Below, piece after piece: positions 20,550 to 30,243 of a stretch of DNA of 64,000 nt. Location: NCBI RefSeq assembly GCF_030913365.1, contig NZ_CP133160.1, positions 4,068,001 through 4,132,000 of the forward strand, written 5' to 3'. Below the pieces are notes generated by a model, which was not told the DNA's origin, made no database searches, and worked only from the letters and a program-made list of their open reading frames with translations. The stretch's first letter is position 1, and each line of letters begins with the position of its first letter. This DNA comes from Stenotrophomonas sp. 24(2023). Lineage in GTDB: Bacteria > Pseudomonadota > Gammaproteobacteria > Xanthomonadales > Xanthomonadaceae. The position numbers were made by a program, and so were the translations under genes.

Positions 20550-22586
20550 ATGAACACCCAGACCCTGTCCCGTCGTCGCAACCTCGGCATCATTGCCCAC
20601 ATCGACGCCGGCAAGACCACGCTCACCGAACGCCTGTTGTGGCGCACCGGTGAAATCCACCGCGTCGGCGAAGTGCACGACGGCAACGCGACGACCGACT
20701 TCTCGGCCATCGAGCGCGAGCGCGGCATCACCATCGGTGCGGCCGCCGTGCATGCACAGTGGGCCCCGCGCGATCTGCCCCCGCACGCGCTGACCCTGAT
20801 CGACACGCCCGGCCATATCGATTTCGCCATCGAAGTCGAGCGCTCGCTGCGCGTGCTCGACGGTGCCGTGGCCGTGTTCTCGGCCGTGGACGGCGTGCAG
20901 CCGCAATCGGAAACCGTCTGGCGCCAGGCGCGTCGGCATGGCGTGCCGCTGCTGGCCTTCGTCAACAAGATGGACCGCATCGGCGCTTCGTTCGAGCGCG
21001 TGCTGGCGCAACTGCAGGACAAGCTGCAGGCGCGGCCGTGGGCGCTGGGATGGCCGCTGGGCAGCGAAGCCGGTTTCCACGGCTGGGTCGATCTGGTCGG
21101 GCAGCAGACCGTGCGGTGGCCGGAAACGGGCGGCAGCCACGTGGCGCCGTGGACCGAAGACGAGCGTGCGCAGTGGCAGCCGCAGCGCGAAGCGCTGGTG
21201 GAAGCCGTGGCCGAGCACGATGACGCGCTGGCCGAACTGTGGCTGGCCGGTGCGGTGATCGATGCCGATACCCTGCGCGCGGCCGTGCGCAGGGCCACGC
21301 TGGCCGGTGCCGGCGTGCCGGTACTGGCCGGTGCGGCGTTCAAGGACAAGGGCATCGAAACGCTGCTGGATGCGGTGGTCGATTACCTGCCTTCGCCGCT
21401 GGACCGGCCGGCCGTGGTGGCCGAGGCGGCCGACGGCCAGGTGCAGCTGCCGCCGGATCCGGATGGTCCGTTGGCGGGCCTGCTGTTCAAGATCACCCAC
21501 CAGCAGCACGGTGCGTTGAGTTTCGTGCGCCTGTATTCGGGCACCTTGAAGGTGGGCGACAGCGTGGCCAGTTCGCAGCATGCCCAGGGCCGCCGGGTCA
21601 GTCGGCTGGTACGGGTGCAGGCCGACCAGACCCAGGACATCACGCAGGCGGTGGCCGGTGACATCGTGGCCGTGATCGGCTGGAAGGATGCGGTGAGCGG
21701 TGAAACGCTCAGTGGTCGCGGCCATCCGCTGCAGCTGGAGAGCATCCAGTCGCAGGCCCCGGTGCTGGCGTGGCGATTGACGGCAGGTCGTGCCAACGAT
21801 CTGCTGCGCATGAGCCAGGGCCTGGCCAGCCTGGCCCAGGAAGATCCGTCGTTCCGCGTCGAGACCGACAAGGACAGCGGTGAAACCCTGGCCTGGGGCA
21901 TGGGCGAGCTGCACCTTGAGGTGATGGTCGAGCGCCTGCGCACCGAATGGAAGGTCGATGTCAGCGTGGGCGCCCCCCGCGTGGCCTACCAGGAAACCCC
22001 ACTGCGTGCTGTGCCGGGCGTGGTCGGGCGGGTGGTCAAGCAGACCGGCGGCCAGGGCCAGTTCGCGCATGTGGTGCTGGACATGGTGCCGCGTGAGGAC
22101 GACCAGGTGGTGTTCAACGACCGCATCGTCGGTGGCGTGGTGCCGCGCGGCTTCATCGCAGCGGTGGAGAAGGGCGTGCGTGCGGCGCTGTCCGATGGGC
22201 CGCAGGGCTACCCGGTGGTGGGCGTGGAGGTGAGCCTGGTCGATGGCCAGACCCATGCGAAGGATTCGTCCGACCTGGCGTTCCATCGGGCGGGTGTGGA
22301 GGCGGTGCGATCGGCGCTTGAACAGGCCGGCACACAGCTGCTCGAGCCGGTGATGGCGCTGACCGTGCATGCGCCGTCGGCAGCGGTGGGCGATGTGGTG
22401 GGCGACATCAACCGCCGCCATGGCCGCATCACCGCCATCGACGATGTTGACGGTCGTGCCGAGGTCAATGGCTTCGCACCGCTGGCCCAGCTGCGGGGCT
22501 ATACCACCGCCCTGCGTTCGCTGAGCCAGGGACGGGCCAGCAGCGAAGCCCGGTTGAGCGGTTATGAGCCGGTGCGTGTCGCCTGA
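20550..22586 (+). CDS. EF-G-like translational GTPase (fusA paralogue)
   Basis: 678 residues, slightly shorter than housekeeping EF-G (about 700). G-domain motifs: AHIDAGKTT (G1), ERERGITIGAAA (G2), DTPGHIDF (G3) and NKMDRIGAS (G4). Domains II-V follow (domain IV around GGVVPRGFIAAVEKGVRAAL, domain V around VHAPSAAVGDVVGDINRRHGRI). It lacks the usual neighbours of fusA (rpsL, rpsG, tuf), so it is a second EF-G-type protein. Possible roles are a specialised EF-G2 or a TetM-like ribosome-protection or rescue factor; the sequence does not settle this. It is preceded by a leader peptide and terminator and followed by a strong terminator. Confidence 0.85.
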   Translation: MNTQTLSRRRNLGIIAHIDAGKTTLTERLLWRTGEIHRVGEVHDGNATTDFSAIERERGITIGAAAVHAQWAPRDLPPHALTLIDTPGHIDFAIEVERSLRVLDGAVAVFSAVDGVQPQSETVWRQARRHGVPLLAFVNKMDRIGASFERVLAQLQDKLQARPWALGWPLGSEAGFHGWVDLVGQQTVRWPETGGSHVAPWTEDERAQWQPQREALVEAVAEHDDALAELWLAGAVIDADTLRAAVRRATLAGAGVPVLAGAAFKDKGIETLLDAVVDYLPSPLDRPAVVAEAADGQVQLPPDPDGPLAGLLFKITHQQHGALSFVRLYSGTLKVGDSVASSQHAQGRRVSRLVRVQADQTQDITQAVAGDIVAVIGWKDAVSGETLSGRGHPLQLESIQSQAPVLAWRLTAGRANDLLRMSQGLASLAQEDPSFRVETDKDSGETLAWGMGELHLEVMVERLRTEWKVDVSVGAPRVAYQETPLRAVPGVVGRVVKQTGGQGQFAHVVLDMVPREDDQVVFNDRIVGGVVPRGFIAAVEKGVRAALSDGPQGYPVVGVEVSLVDGQTHAKDSSDLAFHRAGVEAVRSALEQAGTQLLEPVMALTVHAPSAAVGDVVGDINRRHGRITAIDDVDGRAEVNGFAPLAQLRGYTTALRSLSQGRASSEARLSGYEPVRVA

Positions 22587-22600
22587 GGTGAAACAACGGA

Positions 22601-22628
22601 GGGAGCCCGGTGACGGGCTCCCTTTTTT
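22601..22628 (+). terminator. Rho-independent terminator of the EF-G paralogue
   Basis: 9-bp stem GGGAGCCCG/CGGGCTCCC, GTGA loop, then six Ts (22623-22628), 14 bases after the stop codon. Confidence 0.9.
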
Positions 22629-22824
22629 GGATGATGGCATGGGGCGACCCTGCGCCATGCAGGCATCCGTATCCCGCATCCGCAGTCCGGGGGTGCCGTG
22701 CGTTCTGGAGGTCCGCGCACATCCTCGCGGCAGCGCAGCATTTCCTGCAGAAAAAGCTGGATTAAAGTGATGCCTCACGATAAATTGCGCACCCCCTCCA
22801 TGTGCCGCCACCAGCCATCGCCCC

Positions 22825-23097
22825 ATGCGTGACGATAAAGACCCTGGAACCCTGGAGCTGACCCTGCCGCGCAAGCGGGGGCGTCCGCCCAAGTTCGGGT
22901 ATGCGATGAGCGATGCGCAGCGGGCCGCCCGCTACCGGGCCCGGCGGGCAGGGCAGGCCAACCATGCCGACGTGCGGCACTGCAGCGACACGGTCCTGCT
23001 GGACAAGATCCGGGCCGCCATCAGCAACCGCGACGCCGAACTGACCGGGTTCCTGGTGCATGTCCTGTGGCAGCGTTATCCGCTGCAGTTGAAGTAA
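22825..23097 (+). CDS. Small AT-hook-like DNA-binding protein
   Basis: 90 residues. The N-terminal region contains LPRKRGRPPKFGYAMSDAQRAARYRARR, a basic Arg-Gly-Arg-Pro AT-hook-like core followed by an arginine-rich helix. The C-terminal half (VLLDKIRAAISNRDAELTGFLVHVLWQRYPLQL) is probably helical. The basic character suggests nucleic-acid binding (inference). No close family is recognised. It stands alone between terminated transcripts. Confidence 0.65.
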   Translation: MRDDKDPGTLELTLPRKRGRPPKFGYAMSDAQRAARYRARRAGQANHADVRHCSDTVLLDKIRAAISNRDAELTGFLVHVLWQRYPLQLK

Positions 23098-23208
23098 TTC
23101 CACGCCGGGGTGGTTCTTGTCACCCGGCTTGTTGATAATGCGGGGTTCAGGTTGTTCCCGTCTGCGCGCCCGGGAAGGAAGGCGCGCACGAAAGACACGG
23201 TTCCCGCA

Positions 23209-23961
23209 ATGACCACCGCAAGCGACACCCCGACCACCGCTGCCCCGACCAGCGCCCCCCTGTTCTACAACCGTCCGGTGCCGCTGCAGGCCGATGTGCA
23301 CGCTGACGTCCGCATCCTGCCGGGCCGGCTCGGCTTCGCCGCCGCCACCAACTCCATTCCGCTGGTGGCGGGCGAGTTCGCCCTGGCCCTGCACCACTAC
23401 CCGATCCTGTTCGCCGGTGACGACGCGGTGCCGATGGCGGCCGTGGGCGTGACCGAAGACAACCTGTTCGTCAGCGAAGGCGAATGGGATGCCAACAGCT
23501 ACATCCCGGCCTACGTGCGCCGCCACCCGTTCATCTTCATCGACACCGGCGATGAGAACCAGTTCCTGCTGGGCCTGGACGAGGAAAGCGATCGCGTGGT
23601 GAAGGGCGGCAGCGAAGGCCAGCCCCTGTTCGTTGATGGCAAGGCCGAGGAAATCGTGCAGAACGCGCTGGATTTCTGCGGCCAGTTCACCCGTGAGCAC
23701 GAACAGACCCGTGCGTTCTCGCAGGCGCTGAAGGCGCAGGATCTGCTGGTGGTGCGCAATGCCACCGTGCGCACCCACGACGGCCGCGAATTCAACCTCA
23801 ATGGCTTCCAGGTCATCGATGCCGAGAAGCTGCAGGCGCTGCCGGAAGCGATCGTCGTCGATTGGCACCGCAAGGGCTGGCTGTCGCTGGCCAACCAGCA
23901 CCTGATGTCGCTGGGGCGCTTCAGTGACCTGACCAACCGCATGGCGGCACGCGCGGCCTGA
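23209..23961 (+). CDS. SapC family protein
   Basis: 250 residues from the ATG at 23209. It matches the SapC family (named after a Campylobacter S-layer locus protein): LALHHYPILFAGDDAVPMAAVGV, NSYIPAYVRRHPFIFIDTGDENQFLLGLDEESDRV, LNGFQVIDAEKLQALPE and WLSLANQHLMSLGRFSDLTNRMA. In Xanthomonadaceae and Caulobacterales such genes often sit near TonB receptors; here it stands alone. Molecular function is not established. It converges on the histidine kinase gene with only one base between them. Confidence 0.85.
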   Translation: MTTASDTPTTAAPTSAPLFYNRPVPLQADVHADVRILPGRLGFAAATNSIPLVAGEFALALHHYPILFAGDDAVPMAAVGVTEDNLFVSEGEWDANSYIPAYVRRHPFIFIDTGDENQFLLGLDEESDRVVKGGSEGQPLFVDGKAEEIVQNALDFCGQFTREHEQTRAFSQALKAQDLLVVRNATVRTHDGREFNLNGFQVIDAEKLQALPEAIVVDWHRKGWLSLANQHLMSLGRFSDLTNRMAARAA

Positions 23962-23962
23962 G

Positions 23963-26302
23963 TCAGTCCGGCGGCGGCGCCTGCGGGTGCTGCCGCCCTG
24001 CCTGCTGGCTGGCCAGGACATCGGCCAGCCGCTGTGCATCGCGCCAGTCGGTGTTTTCATCGGCCAGTTCCCACAGGTCGCCGGCAATGGCTGACCAGCC
24101 GGGCTCCCCCAGCATCTGCGCCAGCCCCTGCAGGCGGTGCGCGCGGTGGCGCAGGGCCGCCACGTCGCGTTGCGTGATGGCGGCCAACAGGCCGGGCAGT
24201 TCCTCGGCAATGGCCTGCCGGTAGTCGCGTTCGGGTACCGGTGGTGGGCGCCTGCCGGGCGCCAGCCTGCCCAGCAGCGCCATCAGCGCATCCAGTCCCA
24301 GCGGCTTGCTCAACGCGGCATCCATGCCTGCGGCCATGCAGCGGGTCTGGTGGCTTTCACTGGTATCGGCCGACAGCGCAACGATGCACGCCGGTGGCTG
24401 TTCCTGGGTACTTTCCAGCGTACGGATGGCCGTGGCCAGCTGGTAGCCATCCATGCCGTCGATGCCATCGAGCCCGATATCGAGCAGCACCAGGTCGCAG
24501 GGGCGGCCGGCCAGATGATCCAGTGCGCTGCGCGCATCGGCACAGGTGGTGACATCGGCCCCCAGCTGACGCAGCTGCTCGCCCACCACGGCACGGTTCA
24601 GGTCGTGGTCTTCGACCAGCATCACGGCCAGCCCCGACAGGGCATCCGGGGCAGGGCGGGGAGGGGGTGCAGCGTCTATGGCCGTTGCGATGCGGGCTGG
24701 CACGCGCAGCGTGAAGCAGCTGCCATGCCCTTCCACGCTGCGCGCACTCAGTTCGCCCCCCATCAGGCGGGCCAGTTCACGGCTGATCGACAACCCCAGT
24801 CCGGTTCCTCCTCGGCGCCGGCCGGCATCGGCCTGCACGAAGGGGCGGAACAGCTGCTGCAGCTGGCTGCTGTCGATGCCTACGCCGGTATCGACCACAT
24901 CCACGCACAGTTCACCGCCATCGGCGGCAGTGGCCTGCAGCTGCAGGGCGACCTCGATGCTGCCGGTATCGGTAAACCGCAGGGCGTTGCCCAGCAGGTT
25001 GTCCAGCACCTGCCGAAGGCTGTCCGGATCCACCTGCAGGGCGGGAAACGGCTGCGGCTGCGTGCGCAGGTGCAGGGCGATGCCCTTGGCGCGTGCCGAC
25101 GGCGCGATGGCCAGCAGGGCCTGCTCGGCAACCCGCTGCACATCGCTGGCACGGGCTGTCGGCTGGAAGCGGCCGGCGGAGAGCCGGGCAAAGTCGATGG
25201 CGCGGTTCAACAGGCCGCGCAGTGCGATGCCGGCCGCACCGGCCGCGTCGACCAGATCACGCTGGCCCTGCTGCAGCGGGGAATGGCCCAGCAGGTCGAT
25301 GGAAGCCATCACCGCCTGCGCTGAATTGCGCACTTCGTGGCTCATCATGCCGATGAAGCGGCTCTTGTGCTGGCTTTCGGCCACGGCCTGCAGCTGCCAG
25401 CGGCGCAGTTGCCACGCCACGCCCAGCAGCAGGGCGATCGCGCCCAGCGCACCCCCGGCCAGCAGCCCGTGGCGCTGGATGGCCGTGTCGAACAAGGAAC
25501 GTGCCGACGCTGCGCCGCCGATACGTGCCCACAGCGCCATCATGCGTGCATGGTCGGCGGGTGTGGCGGCATCAAGCCCGGCATTGATGCGCTCGATCAG
25601 CTCGCGGTCCTGTTCGCGTGCGACCAGCATCAGGCGTGCCGGTGCCGGATCATCAAGCGCGTGGGTTTCCAGCGTGGTGGAAAACGGCCCGCGGGCCAGG
25701 TGCATCATCACGCCGTCCATGCCGATGGCTGCCGTTGCCACCCCGGCTTCGACCGCGCCCAGCACGGTATACATGTCCGCCAGGCGCAACTGGCGGATGC
25801 CGGGGTAGTGCTCGTCCAGCCATGCGGGGTAGGCGCCGCCGTCCACCACGGCCAGCAGATCGTGCGCGCCCAGCTGGTGCAGCTGCCGTGGGCCGGCCTG
25901 CCCGCGGCGTACCGCCAGCAGCGAGGTGCTGTGCAGGAAATCACGCGTGGCGGTAAGGTCATGACAGGGCAGGGGGCTGTGCGGGTCGAGCACCAGTGCC
26001 AGGGCCAGGTCGGCCCGTTCGCTGCAGACCGCAGCCAGTGCACTGGCCGCGTCGGCCTGCGGCGCCGCTGTGAAGTCCAGGCCGGTATGGCGGCTGACAA
26101 TACGCGCATAGCCGTCGGGAACCGATACCGGTGCGGCCAGCGCGCCGCCCGTGCCGAGCAGCGGCTGCTGCGCCGGGTCCAGTGCGACCCGCGCGCGCTG
26201 TTCGGCTTCCCAGCGGGGCACGGCAGATTCGGTGGCGCCGATGCACGGGCTGGCACACCCGGCCAGCACCGCGTACAGCAGCCCCCGTGGCAGCGCGTTC
26301 AC
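23963..26302 (-). CDS. BvgS/EvgS-like hybrid sensor histidine kinase
   Basis: 779 residues from GTG 26302, which overlaps the stop of the response regulator (GTGA). A signal peptide or lipobox-like N-terminus (LLYAVLAGCASP) leads into a periplasmic solute-binding-like sensor domain (about 45-265), one membrane segment (280-299), a HisKA domain with His322 in SHEVRNS, an HATPase domain (NLLGNALRFTDTG, VDTGVGID, GTGLGLSIS), a receiver domain (MLVEDHDLNR, LVLLDIGLDGIDG) and a C-terminal HPt-like segment (LRHRAHRLQGLAQML). This is a single-PBP version of the BvgS/EvgS phosphorelay. The signal is unknown. Confidence 0.9.
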   Translation of the reverse strand: MNALPRGLLYAVLAGCASPCIGATESAVPRWEAEQRARVALDPAQQPLLGTGGALAAPVSVPDGYARIVSRHTGLDFTAAPQADAASALAAVCSERADLALALVLDPHSPLPCHDLTATRDFLHSTSLLAVRRGQAGPRQLHQLGAHDLLAVVDGGAYPAWLDEHYPGIRQLRLADMYTVLGAVEAGVATAAIGMDGVMMHLARGPFSTTLETHALDDPAPARLMLVAREQDRELIERINAGLDAATPADHARMMALWARIGGAASARSLFDTAIQRHGLLAGGALGAIALLLGVAWQLRRWQLQAVAESQHKSRFIGMMSHEVRNSAQAVMASIDLLGHSPLQQGQRDLVDAAGAAGIALRGLLNRAIDFARLSAGRFQPTARASDVQRVAEQALLAIAPSARAKGIALHLRTQPQPFPALQVDPDSLRQVLDNLLGNALRFTDTGSIEVALQLQATAADGGELCVDVVDTGVGIDSSQLQQLFRPFVQADAGRRRGGTGLGLSISRELARLMGGELSARSVEGHGSCFTLRVPARIATAIDAAPPPRPAPDALSGLAVMLVEDHDLNRAVVGEQLRQLGADVTTCADARSALDHLAGRPCDLVLLDIGLDGIDGMDGYQLATAIRTLESTQEQPPACIVALSADTSESHQTRCMAAGMDAALSKPLGLDALMALLGRLAPGRRPPPVPERDYRQAIAEELPGLLAAITQRDVAALRHRAHRLQGLAQMLGEPGWSAIAGDLWELADENTDWRDAQRLADVLASQQAGRQHPQAPPPD

Positions 26303-26925
26303 AGGGCTTCCAGCTGGTGCCGCATCGCGTACAGCTCGACATCGTTGCGCAGCCCGAGCTTGCGCAGCGCCGACACCTTCTGCGTGCTGACCGTCTTCAG
26401 GCTGCGGTGGCGCTCGATGGCGATTTCCGAAATGGTCCGCCCGGCCAGCCATGCCCGCAGCACCTCGCGCTCATTGCGGCTCAGGGTGCCACGGTCGGCG
26501 GCCAGGCGGCAGGCCGGCGGAACGTGCCGCTGGCCCTGCGACACCCGCAGGATGGCATCGGACAGTTCCTGCAGGGGGGCGGCCTTGCTGACGAAACCAC
26601 CGACCCCGGTGTCGAGCAGGCGGTTGATGGCCGCCTGCGGTGCGCGGGCGGAAAACACCACCAGGCCAAGCTGGGGAAACGCCTGCTGCAGCCGTTCGAT
26701 CACCGAATCGCCGGAAGGCTCGTCCGGGCTCAGTGCGTAGTCGACAACGGCAACATCCGTGCCTTTCTGGTGCAGGCCTTCCAGCAGTGCATCGGCACTG
26801 CCGTGGCTGCCTACGACCCGGAAGCGTCGATCGAAGGCCAGGTGATGGGCCGTGCCACGACGGACGATTTCGTGGTCATCCAGCAGTGCAACGCAGATGC
26901 GGTGTGACAAGGGGATTCCGTTCAT
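26299..26925 (-). CDS. NarL/LuxR-family response regulator (BvgA/EvgA-like)
   Basis: 208 residues from the ATG at 26925; a GTG at 26937 is an alternative. Receiver acidic pair DD at residues 16-17, phospho-acceptor Asp62 (VAVVDYAL), and a C-terminal LuxR-type HTH (LSRNEREVLRAWLAGRTISEIAIERHRSLKTVSTQK). It is first in the operon, translationally coupled to the kinase gene. A perfect 19-bp palindrome lies about 75-90 bp upstream and could be its own operator. Confidence 0.93.
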   Translation of the reverse strand: MNGIPLSHRICVALLDDHEIVRRGTAHHLAFDRRFRVVGSHGSADALLEGLHQKGTDVAVVDYALSPDEPSGDSVIERLQQAFPQLGLVVFSARAPQAAINRLLDTGVGGFVSKAAPLQELSDAILRVSQGQRHVPPACRLAADRGTLSRNEREVLRAWLAGRTISEIAIERHRSLKTVSTQKVSALRKLGLRNDVELYAMRHQLEAL

Positions 26926-26998
26926 GGCCAAGAGCACTCAACACCGGGGTGTTGCGGCCATTCTGTCGCGCGTGCAATGAAAGAGCGTGCCACCGCCC

Positions 26999-27017
26999 GG
27001 AATATTACGAATATTCC
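26999..27017 (-). promoter_or_regulatory. 19-bp palindromic operator candidate upstream of the BvgAS-like pair
   Basis: GGAATATTACGAATATTCC: two perfect 8-bp arms around ACG. It lies in a short AT-rich stretch between the response regulator and the cus operon terminator. Symmetry and position fit a dimeric regulator, perhaps the LuxR-type regulator itself. Confidence 0.5.
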
Positions 27018-27027
27018 TAAAAACAAG

Positions 27028-27073
27028 ATTGATGGCGGCAATCAACAAAAGCCAGTGTTGAGCCGCCATCAAT
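27028..27073 (-). terminator. Terminator of the cusCBA-like operon
   Basis: 12-bp perfect outer stem ATTGATGGCGGC/GCCGCCATCAAT with an inner TCAAC/GTTGA pairing. On the minus strand it is followed by CTTGTTTTT. It starts 11 bp beyond the cusA stop. Confidence 0.85.
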
Positions 27074-27084
27074 TCAATCTGCTA

Positions 27085-30000
27085 TCAATCGGCGTGCATG
27101 GGCCTCCTGTGCGATGCCGCAGGCAGCCGCCGCCCGCGCAGCAGGCGGTAGGCCGCCGGGATCAGCAGCATCGACAACAGCGGCGCGGTGATCATGCCGC
27201 CCAGCATCGGCGCGGCGATGCGCTGCATCACTTCCGAGCCGGCGCCGGCGCCGATGAACAGCGGCAGCAGGCCAGCCAGGATCACCGCCACGGTCATCGC
27301 CTTCGGCCGCACCCGCTGCACGGCACCCTCGCGGATGGCCGCCTCCAGCGTGTGCAGGTCCGCTGGCTCACCGGCAGCCAGGCGCTGTTCCCACGCGTTA
27401 CGCAGATACAGCAGCATGATCACCCCGAATTCGGCGGCGACGCCGCCCAGGGCGATGAAGCCGATCAGGGAGGCCACCGAGATCGCGTGCCCCAGCAGCC
27501 ACACCAGCCACAGCCCGCCCACCAGTGCCAACGGCAGGCTGAGCAGGATGATGCCCACCTCACCGATGCGGCGGAACACCGCCCACAGCACCAGCGCGAT
27601 GATCAGCAGCGCGGCCGGCACCACCCAGCGCAGGCGCGCCGCTGCCCGTTCCAGGTATTCGTACTGGCCCGACCAGCCGATGCGGTAACCCGGCGGCAGC
27701 GGCAGCTGCGTGCCGACCGCGTGCTGCAGATCGGCCACCACCGATCCCAGGTCGCGGCCGGCCACATCCAAATAGACATAGCCGACCAGGCGCCCGTCCT
27801 CGCTCTTGATCATCGGCGGCCCGGCGCTGACGGTGACATCGGCCACCTGGCCCAGCGCCAGCTGCGCACCGCTGTCGGTAGTGATCGGCAGCGCCTGCAG
27901 CGCGGCCAGTGAATCGCGTTGCTCGCGCGGGTAGCGCAGCACGATCGGGTAGCGCTCGCGGCCCTCGATGGTCTCGCCGATCGGGTCGCCGCCCACCACC
28001 GTGCCGATCAGCGCCTGCAGGTCGGCCTGGCTGAGGCCATAACGGGCGGCGGCATCGGGGCGGATATGGACATCCACATAGCGGCCGCCACCCACGCGTT
28101 CGGCGAGTGCCGAGGACACGCCCGGCACCTCACGGGCGATGCTTTCCACCTGTGCGCTCAGCCGGCCGATGCCGTCCAGGTCCGGGCCGGACACTTTGAT
28201 GCCGATCGGGCTCTTGATGCCGGTGGCCAGCATGTCGATGCGGTTGCGGATGGGCGGCACCCACAGGTTGGTCAGGCCGGGCACCTTCACCGCCTCGTCC
28301 AGCACCTGGCGCAGCCTGGCGGGGGTCATGCCAGGCCGCCACTGGTCGCGTGGCTTGAACGTCACCGTCGTCTCGAACATCTCCAGCGGCGCCGGATCGG
28401 TGGCGCTCTCGGCGCGCCCGGCCTTGCCGAATACATGGGCGACCTCCGGCACCTGCATGATCATCCGGTCGGAAATCTGCAGCAGCTGCCGTGCCTTGTC
28501 CGCCGACAGGCCGGGCAGGGCAGTGGGCATGTACAGCAGGGTGCCTTCATCCAGTGGTGGCATGAACTCCGAGCCGACCCGGGACAGCGGTATGAACGTG
28601 GCCAGCAGCAGGGCGGCGCCCAATGCCAACGTCAGTCTTGGGTGGCGCAGCACCTGGTCCAGCACCGGGCGATAGAGCGCCACCAGCACGCGGTTGATCG
28701 GGTTGCGTGCTTCCGGGCGGATGCGGCCGCGGATCAGGTAGCCCATCAGCACCGGAATCACCGTGACCGACAGCGCCGCTGCCGCCGCCATCGCATAGGT
28801 CTTGGTGAATGCCAGCGGTGCGAACAGGCGGCCCTCCTGCGCCTGCAGCGCGAATACCGGCACGAATGACAGGGTGATCACCAGCAGGCTGGCGAACAGG
28901 GCCGGGCCGACTTCCGCCGCCGAGCGGGCGATCAGGCGCCAGCGCGCTTCGCCCTGTGCGTCCTCGCCGTGCCCGGCATGCCAGTGCTCCAGGTGCTTGT
29001 GTGCGTTCTCGATCATGACCACCGCCGCATCGACCATCGCGCCGATGGCAATGGCGATGCCGCCCAGTGACAGCAGGTTCGCGCTGATGCCCTGCCAGTG
29101 CATGACGATGAAGGCCGCCAGGATGCCCAGGGGCAACGTGATCACCGCCACCAGCGCCGAGCGCAGGTGCCACAGGAACAGCGCACAGACCAGCGCCACC
29201 ACCAAGAACTCTTCACCCAGCTTGTGGGTGAGGGTGTCCACGGCTTCATGGATCAGGCCGGAGCGGTCATACACCGGCACGATCTCCACGCCGGCGGGCA
29301 GGCTGGCCTGTACCTGCTTCAGGCGTGCCTTGACGTTGTCGATCGCCGCCAGCGCATCCTTGCCGGTACGCAGCACGACCACGCCGCCGGCCACTTCGCC
29401 CTGGCCATCCAGTTCGGTGATGCCGCGGCGGAATACCGGGCCACGGCTGATGCGGGCGACATCGCCCAGCAGCACCGGCACGCCACCGGGCGAGGTACTG
29501 ACGGGAACCTGCTCGAACGCCTCGACCGAGTGCAGCCAGCCCTCGCTGCGCACCATCATTTCCGCTTCGCCCTGCTCGATGACCGAGCCGCCGGCCGCAC
29601 CATTGGCCGCGTCGACAGCCTTGGCCAGCTGGGCCACACTCAGCCCTCGCGCCGCCAGCGCCTGCGGGTCCGGGGTGATCTGCCACGCACGCACGGCACC
29701 GCCGACACTGGCGACCTCGGCCACATCCGGCAGGGTCTTCAGTTCATAGCGCAGCAGCCAATCCTGCAGAGCACGCAGCTGGCCCACATCGTGATGGCCG
29801 CTGCGGTCGACCAGCGCGTACTGGTAGATCCAGCCCAGCCCGGTGGCATCCGGCCCCAGCGCGGGCGTGACCCCCTTGGGCAGGCGGTCGCGCACCTGGC
29901 TCAGGTACTCCAGCACGCGCGAGCGTGCCCAGTACAGATCGGTGCGGTCGTCGAACAGCACATAGACGAAGGAGTCGCCAAAGAAGGAAAAGCCGCGCAC

Positions 30001-30243
30001 GGTCTTCACCCCCGGCACCGACAGCATGGTCGTGGCCAGCGGATAGGTCACCTGGTCTTCGACGATGCGTGGCGTCTGCCCGGGCCACTGCGTGCGCAGG
30101 ATCACCTGGGTGTCGGACAGGTCCGGCAGGGCGTCCAGCGGCGTGTTGTGCACCGACCACAGGCCGGCCAGTGCCAGCAGCACCGCGGCCACCAGCACCA
30201 GCACGCGATGGGCGATGCAGGCATGGATGAGACGGGCGATCAT
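27085..30243 (-). CDS. cusA: Heavy-metal RND efflux pump, CusA type
   Basis: 1052 residues, the normal length for an HME-RND inner-membrane pump. N-terminal TM1 leads into [21 protein letters not shown]. The TM4 motif [19 protein letters not shown] matches the Cu(I)/Ag(I) subgroup (CusA/SilA) rather than the CzcA divalent-metal subgroup. The porter domain is methionine-rich around [39 protein letters not shown]. It extrudes monovalent metal from periplasm or cytoplasm through the CusB/CusC-like partners. Its start overlaps the cusB stop (ATGA). Confidence 0.93.
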   Translation of the reverse strand: MIARLIHACIAHRVLVLVAAVLLALAGLWSVHNTPLDALPDLSDTQVILRTQWPGQTPRIVEDQVTYPLATTMLSVPGVKTVRGFSFFGDSFVYVLFDDRTDLYWARSRVLEYLSQVRDRLPKGVTPALGPDATGLGWIYQYALVDRSGHHDVGQLRALQDWLLRYELKTLPDVAEVASVGGAVRAWQITPDPQALAARGLSVAQLAKAVDAANGAAGGSVIEQGEAEMMVRSEGWLHSVEAFEQVPVSTSPGGVPVLLGDVARISRGPVFRRGITELDGQGEVAGGVVVLRTGKDALAAIDNVKARLKQVQASLPAGVEIVPVYDRSGLIHEAVDTLTHKLGEEFLVVALVCALFLWHLRSALVAVITLPLGILAAFIVMHWQGISANLLSLGGIAIAIGAMVDAAVVMIENAHKHLEHWHAGHGEDAQGEARWRLIARSAAEVGPALFASLLVITLSFVPVFALQAQEGRLFAPLAFTKTYAMAAAAALSVTVIPVLMGYLIRGRIRPEARNPINRVLVALYRPVLDQVLRHPRLTLALGAALLLATFIPLSRVGSEFMPPLDEGTLLYMPTALPGLSADKARQLLQISDRMIMQVPEVAHVFGKAGRAESATDPAPLEMFETTVTFKPRDQWRPGMTPARLRQVLDEAVKVPGLTNLWVPPIRNRIDMLATGIKSPIGIKVSGPDLDGIGRLSAQVESIAREVPGVSSALAERVGGGRYVDVHIRPDAAARYGLSQADLQALIGTVVGGDPIGETIEGRERYPIVLRYPREQRDSLAALQALPITTDSGAQLALGQVADVTVSAGPPMIKSEDGRLVGYVYLDVAGRDLGSVVADLQHAVGTQLPLPPGYRIGWSGQYEYLERAAARLRWVVPAALLIIALVLWAVFRRIGEVGIILLSLPLALVGGLWLVWLLGHAISVASLIGFIALGGVAAEFGVIMLLYLRNAWEQRLAAGEPADLHTLEAAIREGAVQRVRPKAMTVAVILAGLLPLFIGAGAGSEVMQRIAAPMLGGMITAPLLSMLLIPAAYRLLRGRRLPAASHRRPMHAD

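Noticed and set aside
20289..22892. 867-codon open frame on the minus strand opposite the EF-G paralogue
   Set aside because: It is a codon-bias shadow of a high-GC gene. Its translation is His/Gln/Arg-rich without family motifs, and the plus-strand gene is certain.
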